NCBI GenBank assembly: GCA_049999725.1
Contig: JBNGIS010015823.1
Coordinates: forward strand, 1 to 35,008
Length of the DNA: 35,008 bases
Reading direction: 5' to 3'
DNA from: Haplomitrium mnioides
Taxonomy: Eukaryota; Marchantiophyta; Haplomitriopsida; Calobryales
Shown here piece after piece: positions 8,745 through 20,281 of the stretch. Every line of letters begins with the position of its first letter. Position 1 is the first letter of the stretch. Under the pieces are notes generated by a model, which saw only the letters and a list, made by a program, of their open reading frames with translations, searched no databases and was not told the origin of the DNA. Position numbers and translations under genes: made by a program.

Positions 8745-11650
8745 TATTCCAAATCAAACTACGTTGATAATGTATCGAACCCACAGGGAGTAAGACATTT
8801 CTGTATTGTCTTTATGATTTTCTGTCACTTTCAGTTTTTAAAGGAAAACTGAACCGGAAACCTCCCAGACCAGTCCTTCCTGGACCTGATCCAGTTTGAT
8901 CTCACCTTTCACTCTCAACTTCTACAACGACCAGCAGACCCCTGTCTGCTACTCGTTATCACCTACTAATTCTGGAATCTAATGCAGTATTTTTAGAACA
9001 ACCAAATTAATCCACCGAATGCATCAACCAACAGACTTAAGTTTAGGAAAAAGGATGCTTTCACACTTAAATTAGCATATGAAATTTAAATGCAGCCTCC
9101 ACTCTGCCTACACACTCTTTGTTGGTACACTCTCATAGACCAATTCACCAAACTATTCAGAAATCAAAAGGACCACACAACCGGAATAAGGAAGCCACCC
9201 AGGTACTCCCATGGCATGCCCTTCACACTATTCGACTTGTCTTTCACTCTTGATCACCGCACATGTTGCTGATTCTTCATCCACAATCACATTCCACATC
9301 TTATCTCATCAAATGTTCTCAAATACTTCTGCCACCAATACTCAAGCAACAGGGGGCTCTTCAAAAGAAAAATCGAAACTTTATAAAATGAAGAGAATAA
9401 AATGATACATTCGTGTCCATCCTCGAGGAAATGCAGCCAGCCTACTGGACTTATGCTTCCTCGCAACTAACTCTACCTAACAACTAACCCAACAACTAAC
9501 TATAGTAATCTAACTATTGCTAGTAAGAAAAACTAATTCATGTAATTACTACTAACACTAGCCTAGCTAATCACACAATTCTAACTACACTACTCTATCT
9601 ATCTTGCTAAAGACAATCCAATTTACCACCCGCTCCTAAATCACGAGCCTACTCAGTTTCTTGAAATGAACCAGAATTCCCTGGATCACTCCTGTAAACG
9701 TCTTCTCTTTAGACTTCTCCCTCAGAGCAAAACAAACTAACTCTAACTCCCCTCGTCATTAGAACAAAAACTCTCAATAACTCTTATGAAGAGAGTTAAC
9801 CTCTCTCACTAACTTACTAAATTTCTTCCCAACATCTTCTACGCACTTCGACTGAAAACCGTATCAACGACATCTCAATGCTTCGACCGCTTTCCTCTAT
9901 TTCTTCGCTTCGCTTGATATAGGAACCATTCCCACTTCTCCTTGTCATAAGCGTTCCAGCCTGTTGTTATAAGAACGCCGAATACTCCCGCACGAAACTC
10001 TTCCTATAAAAACGATGCAGAATGTGCTCATTCGAATCAGAACTCCTTCATCGCAGAGCTCGATCCTTTGCGAATCTCCTCTTCTTCTTTTGATTCCTTC
10101 ACATCACACAACAATTGACATTCAATCTTTCGTTAGAAAAACTCTTCATCACAATCAGTCGATGGTCAGCCGAAGAATGCCATGCAAGGATCTTCCTCTG
10201 CGGGACTCCTCTCTTCACAGAAATATCCAGAAAGATTAATTCGAACTTTTGAAATTATCCGCTTCAAACTTTCTGAACATCGGAACATCGGAACATCGGA
10301 ACCTCAGAACCCCTTCGAAACAACGGACCACAGAACCCCTTTGGAACAACGAACCATGGAACCCCTTCGGAACAACGGACCACGGAACCCCTTCGGAACA
10401 ACAGACCACGGAACCCCTTCGGAACAACGGACCACGGAACCCCTTTGGAACAATGAACCACGGAACCCCTTCGGAACAACAGACCACGGAACCCCTTCGA
10501 AACAACGGAGCACGGAATCCCTTCGGAACAACGGACCACGGAACCTCTTCGGAACAACGGACCACGGAATCCCTTCGGAACAACGGCTCCTGCTCTGATT
10601 TTCACTTCGTAAATGATTTTCTGCTCTCAATTAAGCGATCCACCTCAGATTTCTTGACCGCAAAGGCCGATTTCTTCTTCCAAACAGAAACGCTTTGTTC
10701 GCAAGTAGAAATTCTCGCAGGTGAACCTCATTGTAAAAACATTCTTCATCTACATATTTTACCTCATATCGTATCTCGCAGAGATCCTCTTCTTCACAGC
10801 AAATCTTTGATGGCGATGTTCCTCGGAAAACTTCCTCCAAACTGTATCTTCGTCAGAAGGACCTTCCAAAGAGCTCCGCACAGCATAGATATTTACACAA
10901 AAATCTCCACCGCAACTAACTGATCCCTTCTGCAACAATCGCAAACTCCATCCTACTAACGATTCAGCTTGTCACATACACACATAAGAAACAATTTGGC
11001 ATCGATAATTCCTTCGTTCAATCATCCGACGCTCATCAGATTCACAGAATCACGCGGATCGATTTCTTGCCTTCGCATCGTAACATTCCTAAACTCTTTA
11101 AAAAGACAACTTCCTATTTATCCCATAAGCAATCTCCCCCAAATTTACATCAATATATAATATATACACTCCCTTCTTCTTTCGAGGGCATCCCCTTATG
11201 GGGAATAAGGCTGCCTCATCTTACTTCTGCCCCTGGACGGATCTAGTCCAGGGCACAGGGCAAACTGTCCTTCAACTCTCAAAATCGGATACTAAAGACT
11301 AGATTAGAATAACTTTGAATAGTTTAGAAGCCAAGAGGCCTTCACCACCTAGAATAGTTTTAACATTTCTTCCATTTTATTTACTTACTTTCATGATTCA
11401 AATAGCTTCCTATTTTAATAAAAATAAATAAATAAACAAACTTCAGTACCATCCTACAAAGGCTCTTACATGACCCTGCCCTTGTCACTTCCCCTGCAAC
11501 AGGACAGAGTTATCACAACAAAACAAAACAAACCACAATAAAACACAACAATCCTCTTGACAGGATTGGATTACTCCCTTCCTAAGCCCCATCACCTTTC
11601 TAAACCATCTTTAGTCACAATTTAGCTATCTTTAGATCATTTCCTATTTC
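8745..11650 (+). mobile_element. Segment interrupting gypsy pol; possible plus-strand nested LTR or LTR element
   Basis: About 2.9 kb separates the protease from the integrase remnants and contains no recognisable reverse transcriptase. Near its left edge the plus strand has TGTATCGAACCCACAGGGAG (8772-8791), a sort of sequence I associate with the start of large plant gypsy LTRs. A TATA-like CTATAAAAACG is at 10005. Base composition is richer in C and poorer in G on the plus strand than in the surroundings, and it contains the 26-bp minisatellite. A nested LTR or solo LTR is my best reading; the edges are uncertain. Confidence 0.35.
10306..10586. repeat. 26-bp minisatellite, 10.8 units, no indels
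   Basis: Units contain GGAACCCCTTCGGAACAAC followed by GGACCAC. The first and last unit starts, 10306 and 10566, are exactly 260 bp (ten periods) apart, so there has been substitution but no net length change. Because 26 is not a multiple of 3, each strand reads through in all three frames with a 26-residue protein period, which yields several overlapping open frames of 100-220 codons. A shorter GGAACATC repeat (10277-10300) precedes the array. Confidence 0.93.
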
Positions 11651-11654
11651 TTAC

Positions 11655-11990
11655 CCCTGAAGTGCACTCTCACAGGGATGATCAACTTGCACTCTAATCT
11701 TGATCTCTCCACGTGTGATGTATTGCATGGGTGAAGGTCTTCCCAATGAAGTCTAGACAAGAAAAGGGCAAATCTTCACATCTCTTAGCCTCAATCCAAA
11801 TCACTACATAGTTGACTTGCCTAACCTCAATGGTTGTGCACCTATATCCAATAACACTCTAGCTGGCCAGTACACCATATTTGAAAGACCAACAAGTTGG
11901 AAAATACCACTATGATTGTCGATGGACACTACATTGGGTTTGAATCTTATCATCTCAAATCCTGGTCAAGTTGATAACTTCATCAACCTA
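11655..11990 (-). pseudogene. Ty3/gypsy aspartic protease, broken
   Basis: The minus strand encodes ARVLLDIGAQPLRLGKSTM, with the retropepsin active-site motif at 11837-11848 reading D-I-G-A instead of the usual D-[ST]-G-A. The missing Thr/Ser and an in-frame TAG soon after LGKSTM indicate loss of function. Hydrophobic residues before the Asp and QPL after it fit plant gypsy proteases. It lies just downstream (minus sense) of the gag zinc knuckles, as expected. Coding traces end close to 11655, where the foreign segment starts. Confidence 0.7.
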
Positions 11991-12449
11991 GCCACAACAA
12001 TATGTTATATCTCACCTCCAGATGTAGAGGCACATGCGTTAGCTGCTCTACTCACAAGTCTCATCTCCATACTGGAAGTACCACCTTTAGTCTCCCCATA
12101 TAATGTGGTTGCCAACCTGAACACTTTAGGAGGTGTGACTCCTTTGGTCAACACATCCATGGCTGAAAATAGTGGTTTTTGTACTACTAGCTTGGCTATC
12201 TCTATAGCTGAACACGCATTCCTCTCCACTTTTGGCTGAAATCCCCATATCTCTGAAAACCTATGTCAGATGTATGGAAGTAGTCTTCACCAAGTTGGTC
12301 AACTCAAATGATTGTGGAAGCCTTACCTGTCGGTGAGCATCCCCCTTCTGAGAATCCGACTCCACTTGCTGCTCTGGTCACTTCCGCAGACGCATCAACG
12401 TGAGTTGTCCCTTACATGAATCCCATGCCAGCTAAACCTCCATCAGCTC
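11991..12449 (-). other. Gag-protease linker region, degraded
   Basis: The minus strand has an open frame at 12005-12229 (74 codons, Ala/Thr/Val rich) between the zinc knuckles and the protease. It probably belongs to the gag-pol precursor, as linkers there are poorly conserved. I recognise no domain. Open frames on the plus strand here (11916-12239, 12453-12677) are mirror frames. Confidence 0.3.
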
Positions 12450-13740
12450 TATGTGGAAGTAGAGGCTTTAGCTCTAGAGTTGGGCTTTGCATGTGCTATA
12501 GTCATGGCAACTAACCACTGCTCCAATTGTGCAATTCTAGCATCCTTAGGATCCACAATAGCGGTTGGAGCACCTACCCTAGCTCTTCTAGCTGGTGATG
12601 CTTCTCTACCACGACCACCTCGCTCGCCTATGCCTTGCTCATCTATGCAAGCTCCTCCTTGTCATAGCTCCGAGTGAAGCGAAAACCATATGTCCTTGGT
12701 GTGACCCATGACCCCACAATGGTTACATTGTCACTAAGCAACTACACTTACATCTCTAGAACACACTGCTTGTGGCTTCTTTGCCTCTAGACATAGCTTT
12801 TGCAAATGATCTCCACCACATGTCCAACAACCTGATTGATGACTTGGATAAGATGGCAAAGTTGACTGTCCTCCAACCTTCTAGCCCTTTCGTGTCGCAA
12901 ACCTATGATGTAGAGGTGCCTAGAGATGCATATTTTGGCACTTCCTTCTAAAAACTAGCAGTGACTACTATCTCATTCACCAAGTTGAGCTCAATATGCT
13001 CTGACAATGTAAATACAATGGCTAGAGAGGGATCAAAATCCATGAGAAGGGTGGCATCTCTCACGATCCTCCTCAAATCTCTATCAAGGATAGAATACTA
13101 GAACATGACAGCTTGATCCTCTAACACCTCATTTGTGACATTGATGAGCCTTTTCATCTTGATGTAGGCTTCTCTAAAGCTCTCTCCAGTCTTGCGTTGG
13201 AACTTTTGAAGACTCTTTAGCTTATCAGTTCTTATGCCTTGGTAATTCTATCTCAGAAGTTCAAAGAACTCAACCGCACGATTTAACAATGTAATCCCTC
13301 CACTCTCTACTACAATGACTTGAACATGTGTGCTTAAAACTCCTCTTGCTCTTAAAGCACGAATGTTGTGGTTAGTGCTACTAGAGGATGGTGTATGAGG
13401 CGTAGGGTAATGGGAACTAGCTCTTTCATAATAGGTAATGGAGATATAATTGGGTGACCAATACTATCTCCACTACTCAATCTCAATCAAATAAGCACGC
13501 CAAAAGTCATGTTAATCATTCATGAGCGGCCGTTCCAAATGGTAAAACAAACTTTTCAATGCCATGAAAGGTGTAAAGAGAGCAAAATTTTGCAATGTTT
13601 GTAGATCACTTCAAGTATCAAACTCCTAGATGAAATTATCCAGATCAATGGTGCCTAGTGCACCAGAGAATCTCCTCAGCCCTTTTGTGGCCCCAGGTAT
13701 CTCATCCATATCCCAAGATAATGGAGAATGTAGTTGAGTG
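12450..13740 (-). pseudogene. Ty3/gypsy gag (capsid and zinc knuckles), broken
   Basis: Gag forms the virus-like particle. The minus strand near 13740-13640 encodes LRRFSGALGTIDLDNFI, typical of the start of plant gypsy capsid domains. About 13230-13140 encodes KFQRKTGESFREAYIKMKRL, close to the 'GES...Y..MKRL' pattern of Retrotrans_gag. Two zinc knuckles follow in one frame. The first (12829-12791) is intact as C-W-T-C-G-G-D-H-X4-C. The second (12727-12687) is C-N-H-C-G-V-M-G-H-X4-W, so its last Cys is lost. Stops TAG and TGA lie between the knuckles and others are scattered upstream. The parts and their order leave little doubt about family; function is lost. Confidence 0.75.
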
Positions 13741-16700
13741 CTAGAAAAAGTTTCCTTCTCTTTGTTCAATGTATGGTCACTTACTAGCTACTGAGTTGCT
13801 CCTATTATAGATTGAAATAGGATGCCATTGCAAGTGACATCATATTGCAACCTTTCACTCCTTGGCTTTGTATTGACCTTTGCTCAGCTGAACTCACTCA
13901 TAGCTCATAGGTTGTGCTATTGCCTTTTAATCACTTGCCCACAAGTCGGCTGAAATGTGCAAATCAACACAAGTGACCCTTACTTCTCCTCTGAATAGGG
14001 TACACTATGCTTGCCAATCCTAGTTGGTTGGTCTTCTTCTCAAACTAAGAACAAAATTGACAAAAAATCAAAATAGAATATGGTCGCTCTTCTCTTGAGC
14101 ACCGTAGATTGATCATCGGTTTTTGCAAATAAGTTTTTAGATTTTCCTACTTCACTAGAGTAAAAATATAGGCTTCCAAATAGCCTTTGCATTGGGAGTG
14201 TGTTGGTGGACTCTTACCACCCTTGTACCGCTCAGTAGAGAGTCTAGTTCAGCCTCTCTTTGATTTTAGAAATTTAGCATTTTTTTCTCGTTCTTTGTTT
14301 TAAAATTAGACTCTCCTTTGTTTTCTTGGAACTCCACGATCAGGCAACCCTCTAATGACATCAACAAGCTGCTTGGCTATGTTGTATAGCGCCTCATTGT
14401 ACTGTTCTTTAGTGGCCATGACATGTAAGCTCTCAAAAATTGCTTTCAAAGAACCTCCCACAACACTTGTTGAAATTCAAGGAATATCTAGCCCTTCATG
14501 GGATAATATATGTAGAATTTTCTATAGCAACTGTTTTACAAAAACCAGAGCAACATGGGCTGCCAGTTAAATTTTCTTAATAAAATACTTGACCAAGAAA
14601 TCATATGAGCCTCAAGTTTTCTTCTCAAACTAACTTTATGAGAGCACAGCTGATTTCAAATAGAATAAATTGCCTTTCTATCTGCTTATAAGAATTGCAC
14701 TGCACTTGAGTGCCCTTTTTGGTTCTGGCTTTTTGCAGTTTGTTGGAACTAGGTTTCTCTTGTCAAAACAAAGTCGATGCCTCTTTGACCTGCCTAGATT
14801 GTGTTCAAAGATGCACTATATAATTTATTATTCCAATATATAAAAATATCCTTTCTCTATAACTCCCAAAAATTTCCACAAACAGTTGGACAAAACTTCA
14901 AACCCATAGAATTCTCACTACCAATCCACAACACTGATCCATCCTACAACTTGCTGATCTTTTGCAGTAAGAACCAACAATACATAACGCGACTCTAGTT
15001 TTGCACTAGTTGAGTATATGCTCTAAACCAAGCACCAACCAAATCCCTGCTCTAGGCCACATGCTTCCTCCTAACACACTACCCAATGATTATGAATTTG
15101 TTGGAATTTTAGACTTAAAAAAGGAACAGACTTCTTCACAAAGAAAAGCAAATGATGCTCTAAGGCAAAGCTTTCTCTTCTTGTTCAAATGCAGCTAGAA
15201 AATTCAAGACAGACAGAAATTGATCCCTTGCAAATGAACAACCCTACGATCTCCTTGAAGCTTAGTTCTCCATGGCCTATACAATTCAAACAAGACAATG
15301 CTCTTGAAGGGGATTCTACAATTGTTGTTTGTAGTTCTGTTGTGACTTTGATTCTTTGTAGATCAATCCAGTAATGCTGTTTTGACAAAATCTGAGTAGT
15401 CAATATAAATCACAAAACCTTGCTCAGATATATCCTTTCTCAAAATTTGAGCAGCAAGACTCTGTGAATCGACATTGGTTGCTTGGCAAAGAAATCAAGG
15501 CATTTGCTTAACAATGTGCCTTCTCTCAAGAACTGCTCTAGATGAAGATTTCAGATCCATGATTGTTTGATGAAATCCAAGAAGAAAAGGCTCCTCACAA
15601 AAAATCCTTTACAAAGTGTGCACAAATCATATATGCGCATATCTTGCCACACCCAACAAAAAAAATCCTTGACAAATCCTAAGTAGCTCTACAAATATTG
15701 TACTCACAAATTGTTTTGCTATCGCCTATGGTAGCAATTTGTTGCTCGAGCAATATCCTCAATGCCTTCTTAAGACGATTGACATTGGTGCTCTAACTAA
15801 ATCTATGCTCAACAAAGAAACCAAGGCACCATTGTGTGACAATTTCTTTTGCTTACTATGCTCGATGAAGAAACTATGACAATCTTGGTCTAAAATTCAA
15901 TGACAATTCCTTCTTCAATGAACATTCAACTCTGCAATTTTGTTTGTCGATTTCATCCTTAGAAAAAAATTCCAGAGCAGGGAAAGTTGTGAATTCCCTA
16001 CTCGAACAAGCTGCTTGACCAAACTGCTTCAGGAAGAATCCTTGAAATTTGGATAATTGCAAATCCCTATAAATGAAGACTCCTCAATGCTACACACAAG
16101 AAATCAAGGCTACTTGACAAAGCCTTTCTTAACAAAACCTTAGATTGCCAAAGAGCTCCCCAAAGCAAACTCGCCACTTGAACTCGTTGAAGCAAAGAAT
16201 TCATGAAAATGTGTTTTTCTCTATGCAAATTGATCTTTGCATCCCTCCAACAATTCTCTATGTTCGACAAAGGGCTGCCCTTGCAAGATCGTAGTATCTA
16301 TGTTGTAGCCTCGTAGTCCTAGTGATTGAAGCTTCTCAAGACTCTCAAATAAAATCCCTCAAAATTCCTCCAATGAAGAAACCAGTCTACTAGCTCTGCA
16401 ATGAAGCTATATGCACAAATGTGCGGCATACAATTCAGATTTTTGTGCAACTCAACATCGATAAGGTTGCCCAGCAAGGAAGAACCTCTAAACTCTGCAA
16501 TTTTGTCCACTATTGTTTGTGCATGAAAATGAGCAAAAATGTTGCGGGCTATACGACGGTCTTTGACAAAGAGCTCAGGCTTGCCAAATCCCTAAAACAA
16601 AAGTTGATGGCGCACCCCTTCAAACGATGCTCGAAAATTGATGATGCACACAAGAAACTCATGAAGAAGCATGCTCACAATTTTCAAGGCTTTTTCTTGA

Positions 16701-17102
16701 ATAGCAAGAAAAATTTTAAGAAACCTTAAACTATTGCTTCTTGCTTCTTCAAAATTTTGAGAACAAAATTGTTACTCCATGCATTTCAAGCCATCAAAAG
16801 ACCACGATGCTAATTCTTGAACACTCATTTGTTTGCTGCGATCTTTTTGAACTTTGAAGCAACTTTGCTATTTCTCGAGATCAATTCCAACAACTAACCC
16901 AAGAATTTTGCTGCTGGTTTTCCTTCAGCTTCTTCACACGTCTTCAACAACAACCAACAATCTTCAATAGAATTTCTTCCACAAATCTTTTAACACTCTG
17001 AGATACCACAGATGCCATCAATTCTTCTAATCCAATTTCTCACTTGCAATCTAAGATGCCATAGATGCTCTACAAAGAGATATGAGATCTTTTTAATGTG
17101 CT
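13741..17102 (-). other. Long non-coding leader of the gypsy element
   Basis: About 3.3 kb lies between gag and the right LTR piece. No frame here exceeds about 100 codons and none matches a known domain. Sequence at 15400-16900 is loosely repetitive (recurring GACAA and CTTGAC words next to TCAAGGC-type words), as often seen in long 5' leaders of plant gypsy elements. I could not identify the primer binding site. Confidence 0.4.
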
Positions 17103-17310
17103 TTTCTCGAGTGATACCTTCTCAAGAAATTCTAGATGTTGATCTTCTGATATCAGAACTAGTGCACATTTTCTTACAATGTCTCCATGCAACTCTAAGA
17201 ACTGCAATACCTTTGTTCATACACGAGAGTGTGTGACATCAAAAGATAACCTTTCAATGAGAGCACATGGTCTTATATACTAAAGCAAAAAAAGACAAAA
17301 AACTCAAAAT
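17103..17310 (-). repeat. LTR-like segment, right (5') end of gypsy element
   Basis: Partner of 6265-6485, with the same ordered blocks. On the minus strand TATATAA (17279-17273) would be the promoter TATA box of the 5' LTR. The similarity stops just after AACTCAAAAT at 17310. A short tandem duplication of CATAGAATGGTGTGACATA lies right outside, at about 17330-17367. Confidence 0.65.
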
Positions 17311-18239
17311 TTCTAAAAATAGAAAACTACATAGAATGGTGTGACATACATAGAATGGTGTGACATGTAAGATGTTGAATAGGAGAGTGGATGCTAACTT
17401 TGGATATGCAATCTTTCAAACTAATAGTTGGTTGTAAAGAAGTTCTTGGCAGGGGTTGAATTACTCTTGAAAGAAGGATAAGAGTGCTTTTATGAATACT
17501 GTCAAAACTCTTAATCAAGCGCACATAAAAGGTTGGGCCTTTGTGAACCAAGGTAAACTTTGCGAGAACAGAATGCAGGGTGAATAGCTGAGAAGTAAAC
17601 ACAATGCAATCGCTACTGAGGCTTCCTACAGTTTTCACAAGAAGGGAATTCATATGATGTAGGTTGCGTAGGCACCTATATCTCTAAGCAAACCATTCTC
17701 CTTTGACAATTTTTGATTTGAACACTCAAATCTCAAGGACTCCTCCATAGCTAATCTCAATAACGGCATTGGTTGAGTGTCAGTGATGACAAAATGCATC
17801 AAAGTTGATTGAACTCCAAACATGCACTATATCAAACGTTTCTCTAACTTCGAAAGGAGGATCTACTAGGATAGGAGGAAATACATATGGTTCTTATAAC
17901 AAGCAATGTTCTACAATCAAGTTTGAAAACTTAAAGATTTGCATAACGGCCATGACATCACTTCTACGTTCTTTCAGAAGGTGGTGGTCAAGCTACCCTA
18001 TTGAAAGATGATGTTGGATGACATAAATCTGTTGAATGAAAGGAGTGGCCTAAGGATAAAGGGACAAATTGGTTACTCATAAAGTCAAAGTTTATGTTTC
18101 TAAAGTCACAACCTGAAACCAGATTAGGCTGATCATGTTCATATAGTAAGGTGAATCTTAACATCAGCTGAGGTTAACATTTAAGTAGCAGACCTACAAA
18201 TCTGATGTTCTCAAATTAGGGAGAAGACAAAGATTGGCT
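17311..18239. other. Intergenic stretch, no gene seen
   Basis: Frames of up to 108 codons (17327-17653, minus) show no recognisable motif. One block, GTCAAGCTACCC(T/C)ATTGAA near 17986, recurs near 34159, which suggests a dispersed repeat. It separates the gypsy element from the 3' flank of copy B. Confidence 0.4.
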
Positions 18240-18617
18240 TGGGCTAAACGTTTAAAGGTTAAGCCCAAGTGTAAGCACACTTTGTTTGAAAGATACTTGC
18301 GCGCAGGGACAACTACAGCTAACCCAAGCTTGAATAATTGAAGTCCATGCCCACATGGACAACTAGAGCAATCCAAGACTGTTGAGTAATTGGAGGCAAA
18401 GAATGCAGAAGGTCGTCTAAGAAGAAACAAAAAAATGAAAAAAGAAAGTGAACTTCCATGCCAGCATAGAATTCTTCGCTAATTTTCATAAAAACCAAAT
18501 CGTTTTGTTCAAAAACCATTTTGTGCACCAAATTGAATGGTGCTAAACAGACTTAAAATGGATTGGGAGTGCAACAAGATTGAAACTTAAGCAAATAAAA
18601 CTTTATAAGAAAAAAAC

Positions 18618-18623
18618 TTTATT
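18618..18623 (-). promoter_or_regulatory. Conserved poly(A) signal, copy B
   Basis: TTTATT on the plus strand is AATAAA on the minus strand, at the same place after the stop as in copies A and C. Confidence 0.55.
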
Positions 18624-19998
18624 ATATAAAACAATTTCATCAACCAGATGCTATAGCTCAGAGTCTATCCTCTTCAGAAAAAAATTATCTCATCTAAATC
18701 CAATGGTTGAGCATCTTAAGCCGCTAGAGAGTCATGACGAGACTTTCCAATCCTAGAGATGGCAATAGAACAACTAGTAGCACCTGTAGTACCAAGAGGA
18801 ACATGTTCTTTATTGTATAAATACACTATCTGTGATTCTATCATGTCGAATGGCAAGAAAGCCATCATCAAAACTCTCTTAGGAATGTAGATAGACTGAC
18901 ATCTATCATATTCTACATGGATGCAATTTTGCATTAGCTTTAAAGCACAGACAAGGCCTATGCTGAACCTAGAACAAAGATCTAAAATTCAATCTTGCTT
19001 TGTTGATAAATGGTCAATAACAATTTTGTAAAGGGCCTATGGTTTTTGATAAACATTCATAAGAGCATCATCTTCTAGATGTTTTAGTTTGGCCGAAACC
19101 GCAAGACAACTAAACACACTTTGTATTATTTGCCGAGAGAGACCACTCGCTTGAGCAGGTTGCAAATTGAAAAGCATCATGCTCCGCTTTCCTTCTTTTG
19201 TCTAGTAGCCCATCGTCCAATACTCGTGGGTGTGTGCAATTCTTGGACCATCGGAATGATGAGTGTTGTTTTTTTCCATGTAATAAGAAAAAAAAACAAA
19301 TTAAACACTAAAAACAATGTGTAGAAAAACTAAAGACGATAAACAAAAAAACCAAAAAATTAAAAGAAACTTTCCAGATATCATGGTCGATGGCACAACA
19401 AACCTCCAAAAGAGCATCCTCGACGATGCAAAATTGTTGGGACAAATGTATAATCACAAGGTCGTGATTGTTGCAAAAGATGAAACCATATAAAAAATAT
19501 CATCTTTGGAAAAAGGTTCTGAATCATCATGCTTGCATTCCTTAAGGTTGTAACTATAAGAAATATCCGCAATTGCCAAAGTGAAACACCTAGGTTTCAC
19601 AAACCTCTTCAACTGACGAGCATTAGCCTCCTTGTGGACCTGATAGTATGCTACGTTGAGACCGTCAATATAGGACGGTAAGTTTTTGTCCTTGTCTCTC
19701 ACAACTCCATTAGTTGGAAGGGATGCAACATCGTTTTACTGCCTTGATTTCCACTCTCTAACTTTTTGGCAATGAAGTAGAAAAGCAGGAGGGTAGGAAA
19801 CAAGTGTTGGTACATAGTCTTGATCTTCAAGGGCTTCTTCAACCCCCGATCTTTTTTGCCATTTGGTAGTTGCCATCAACGTTTTGGCAATCTGACGTTT
19901 AAACATTTTGTCCCCCTACATACAACAAAAACGGAAAAATAAGAGGAGACGAAAAAAGAAATTAAGACTTTACAGAGAAAGACAATTTGGGCAAAGAC

Positions 19999-20281
19999 CT
20001 TGGACTCACAACTACCAAGGACATTGAAGTCCATACTCGCATGGACTTTGAAGTCCATTCTCGCATGGACTGTGAAGTCAATGCACACAAGGACTTCACA
20101 ATCCTTGCGTGCAAGAAATTTACAGTCTATGTGAGCATGGAATTCAAAGTCCAAACGTTCTTGGACGTTGAACTCCACAAGTGACTAGAACTGGAAGTTT
20201 ATGCTCACATGGAATTTGAAGTCCATGCACGCATGAACTTCCAGTTCTAGGCACTTGTGGACTGTAAAGTCCATACGCGAG
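19999..20281. repeat. Intron 2 array of 24-bp palindromic units, copy B
   Basis: About eleven units of close to 24 bp have the form GAAGTCCATACTCGCATGGAC plus a short tail. Most are imperfect palindromes. The array lies fully inside intron 2 (20376-19916) of copy B. A second-order hairpin sits within it (20174-20199 pairs with 20236-20261). The matching intron of copy C has a comparable but differently diverged array (27211-27576). Confidence 0.85.
20174..20261. repeat. Near-perfect 26-bp inverted repeat (hairpin) inside the intron 2 array
   Basis: The arm 20174-20199 (TCCACAAGTGACTAGAACTG plus GAAGTT) is the reverse complement of 20236-20261 except for one base. The 36-base loop itself holds two palindromic units. 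I did not see it in intron 2 of copy C. Confidence 0.9.

Larger units (their letters stand above)
6139..17310 (-). mobile_element. Decayed Ty3/gypsy LTR retrotransposon, minus strand, with insertion
   Basis: Reading the minus strand, the order is an LTR piece (17310-17103), a long non-coding leader, gag (13740-12450), protease (about 11990-11655), a gap where reverse transcriptase should be, integrase (8210-7140), then an LTR piece (6485-6265). The order protease then integrase after gag is that of Ty3/gypsy. The shared ~210-bp segment at both ends links them as one element. All coding parts have stops and frameshifts. The segment 8745-11650 has no gypsy coding and looks like a nested insertion that replaced or split the RT/RNase H region. 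Exact LTR ends and target-site duplications could not be fixed by eye. Confidence 0.7.

Noticed and set aside
10182-10923. Open frames of 100-224 codons on both strands over the 26-bp repeat
   Set aside because: They arise because the repeat unit lacks stops in every frame; the protein would be a mere 26-residue echo of the DNA repeat, with frames overlapping on both strands.
15185-15403. Overlapping short frames on both strands at 15185-15403
   Set aside because: Frames of similar length on both strands in the gypsy leader, with no motif; one is the mirror of the other.
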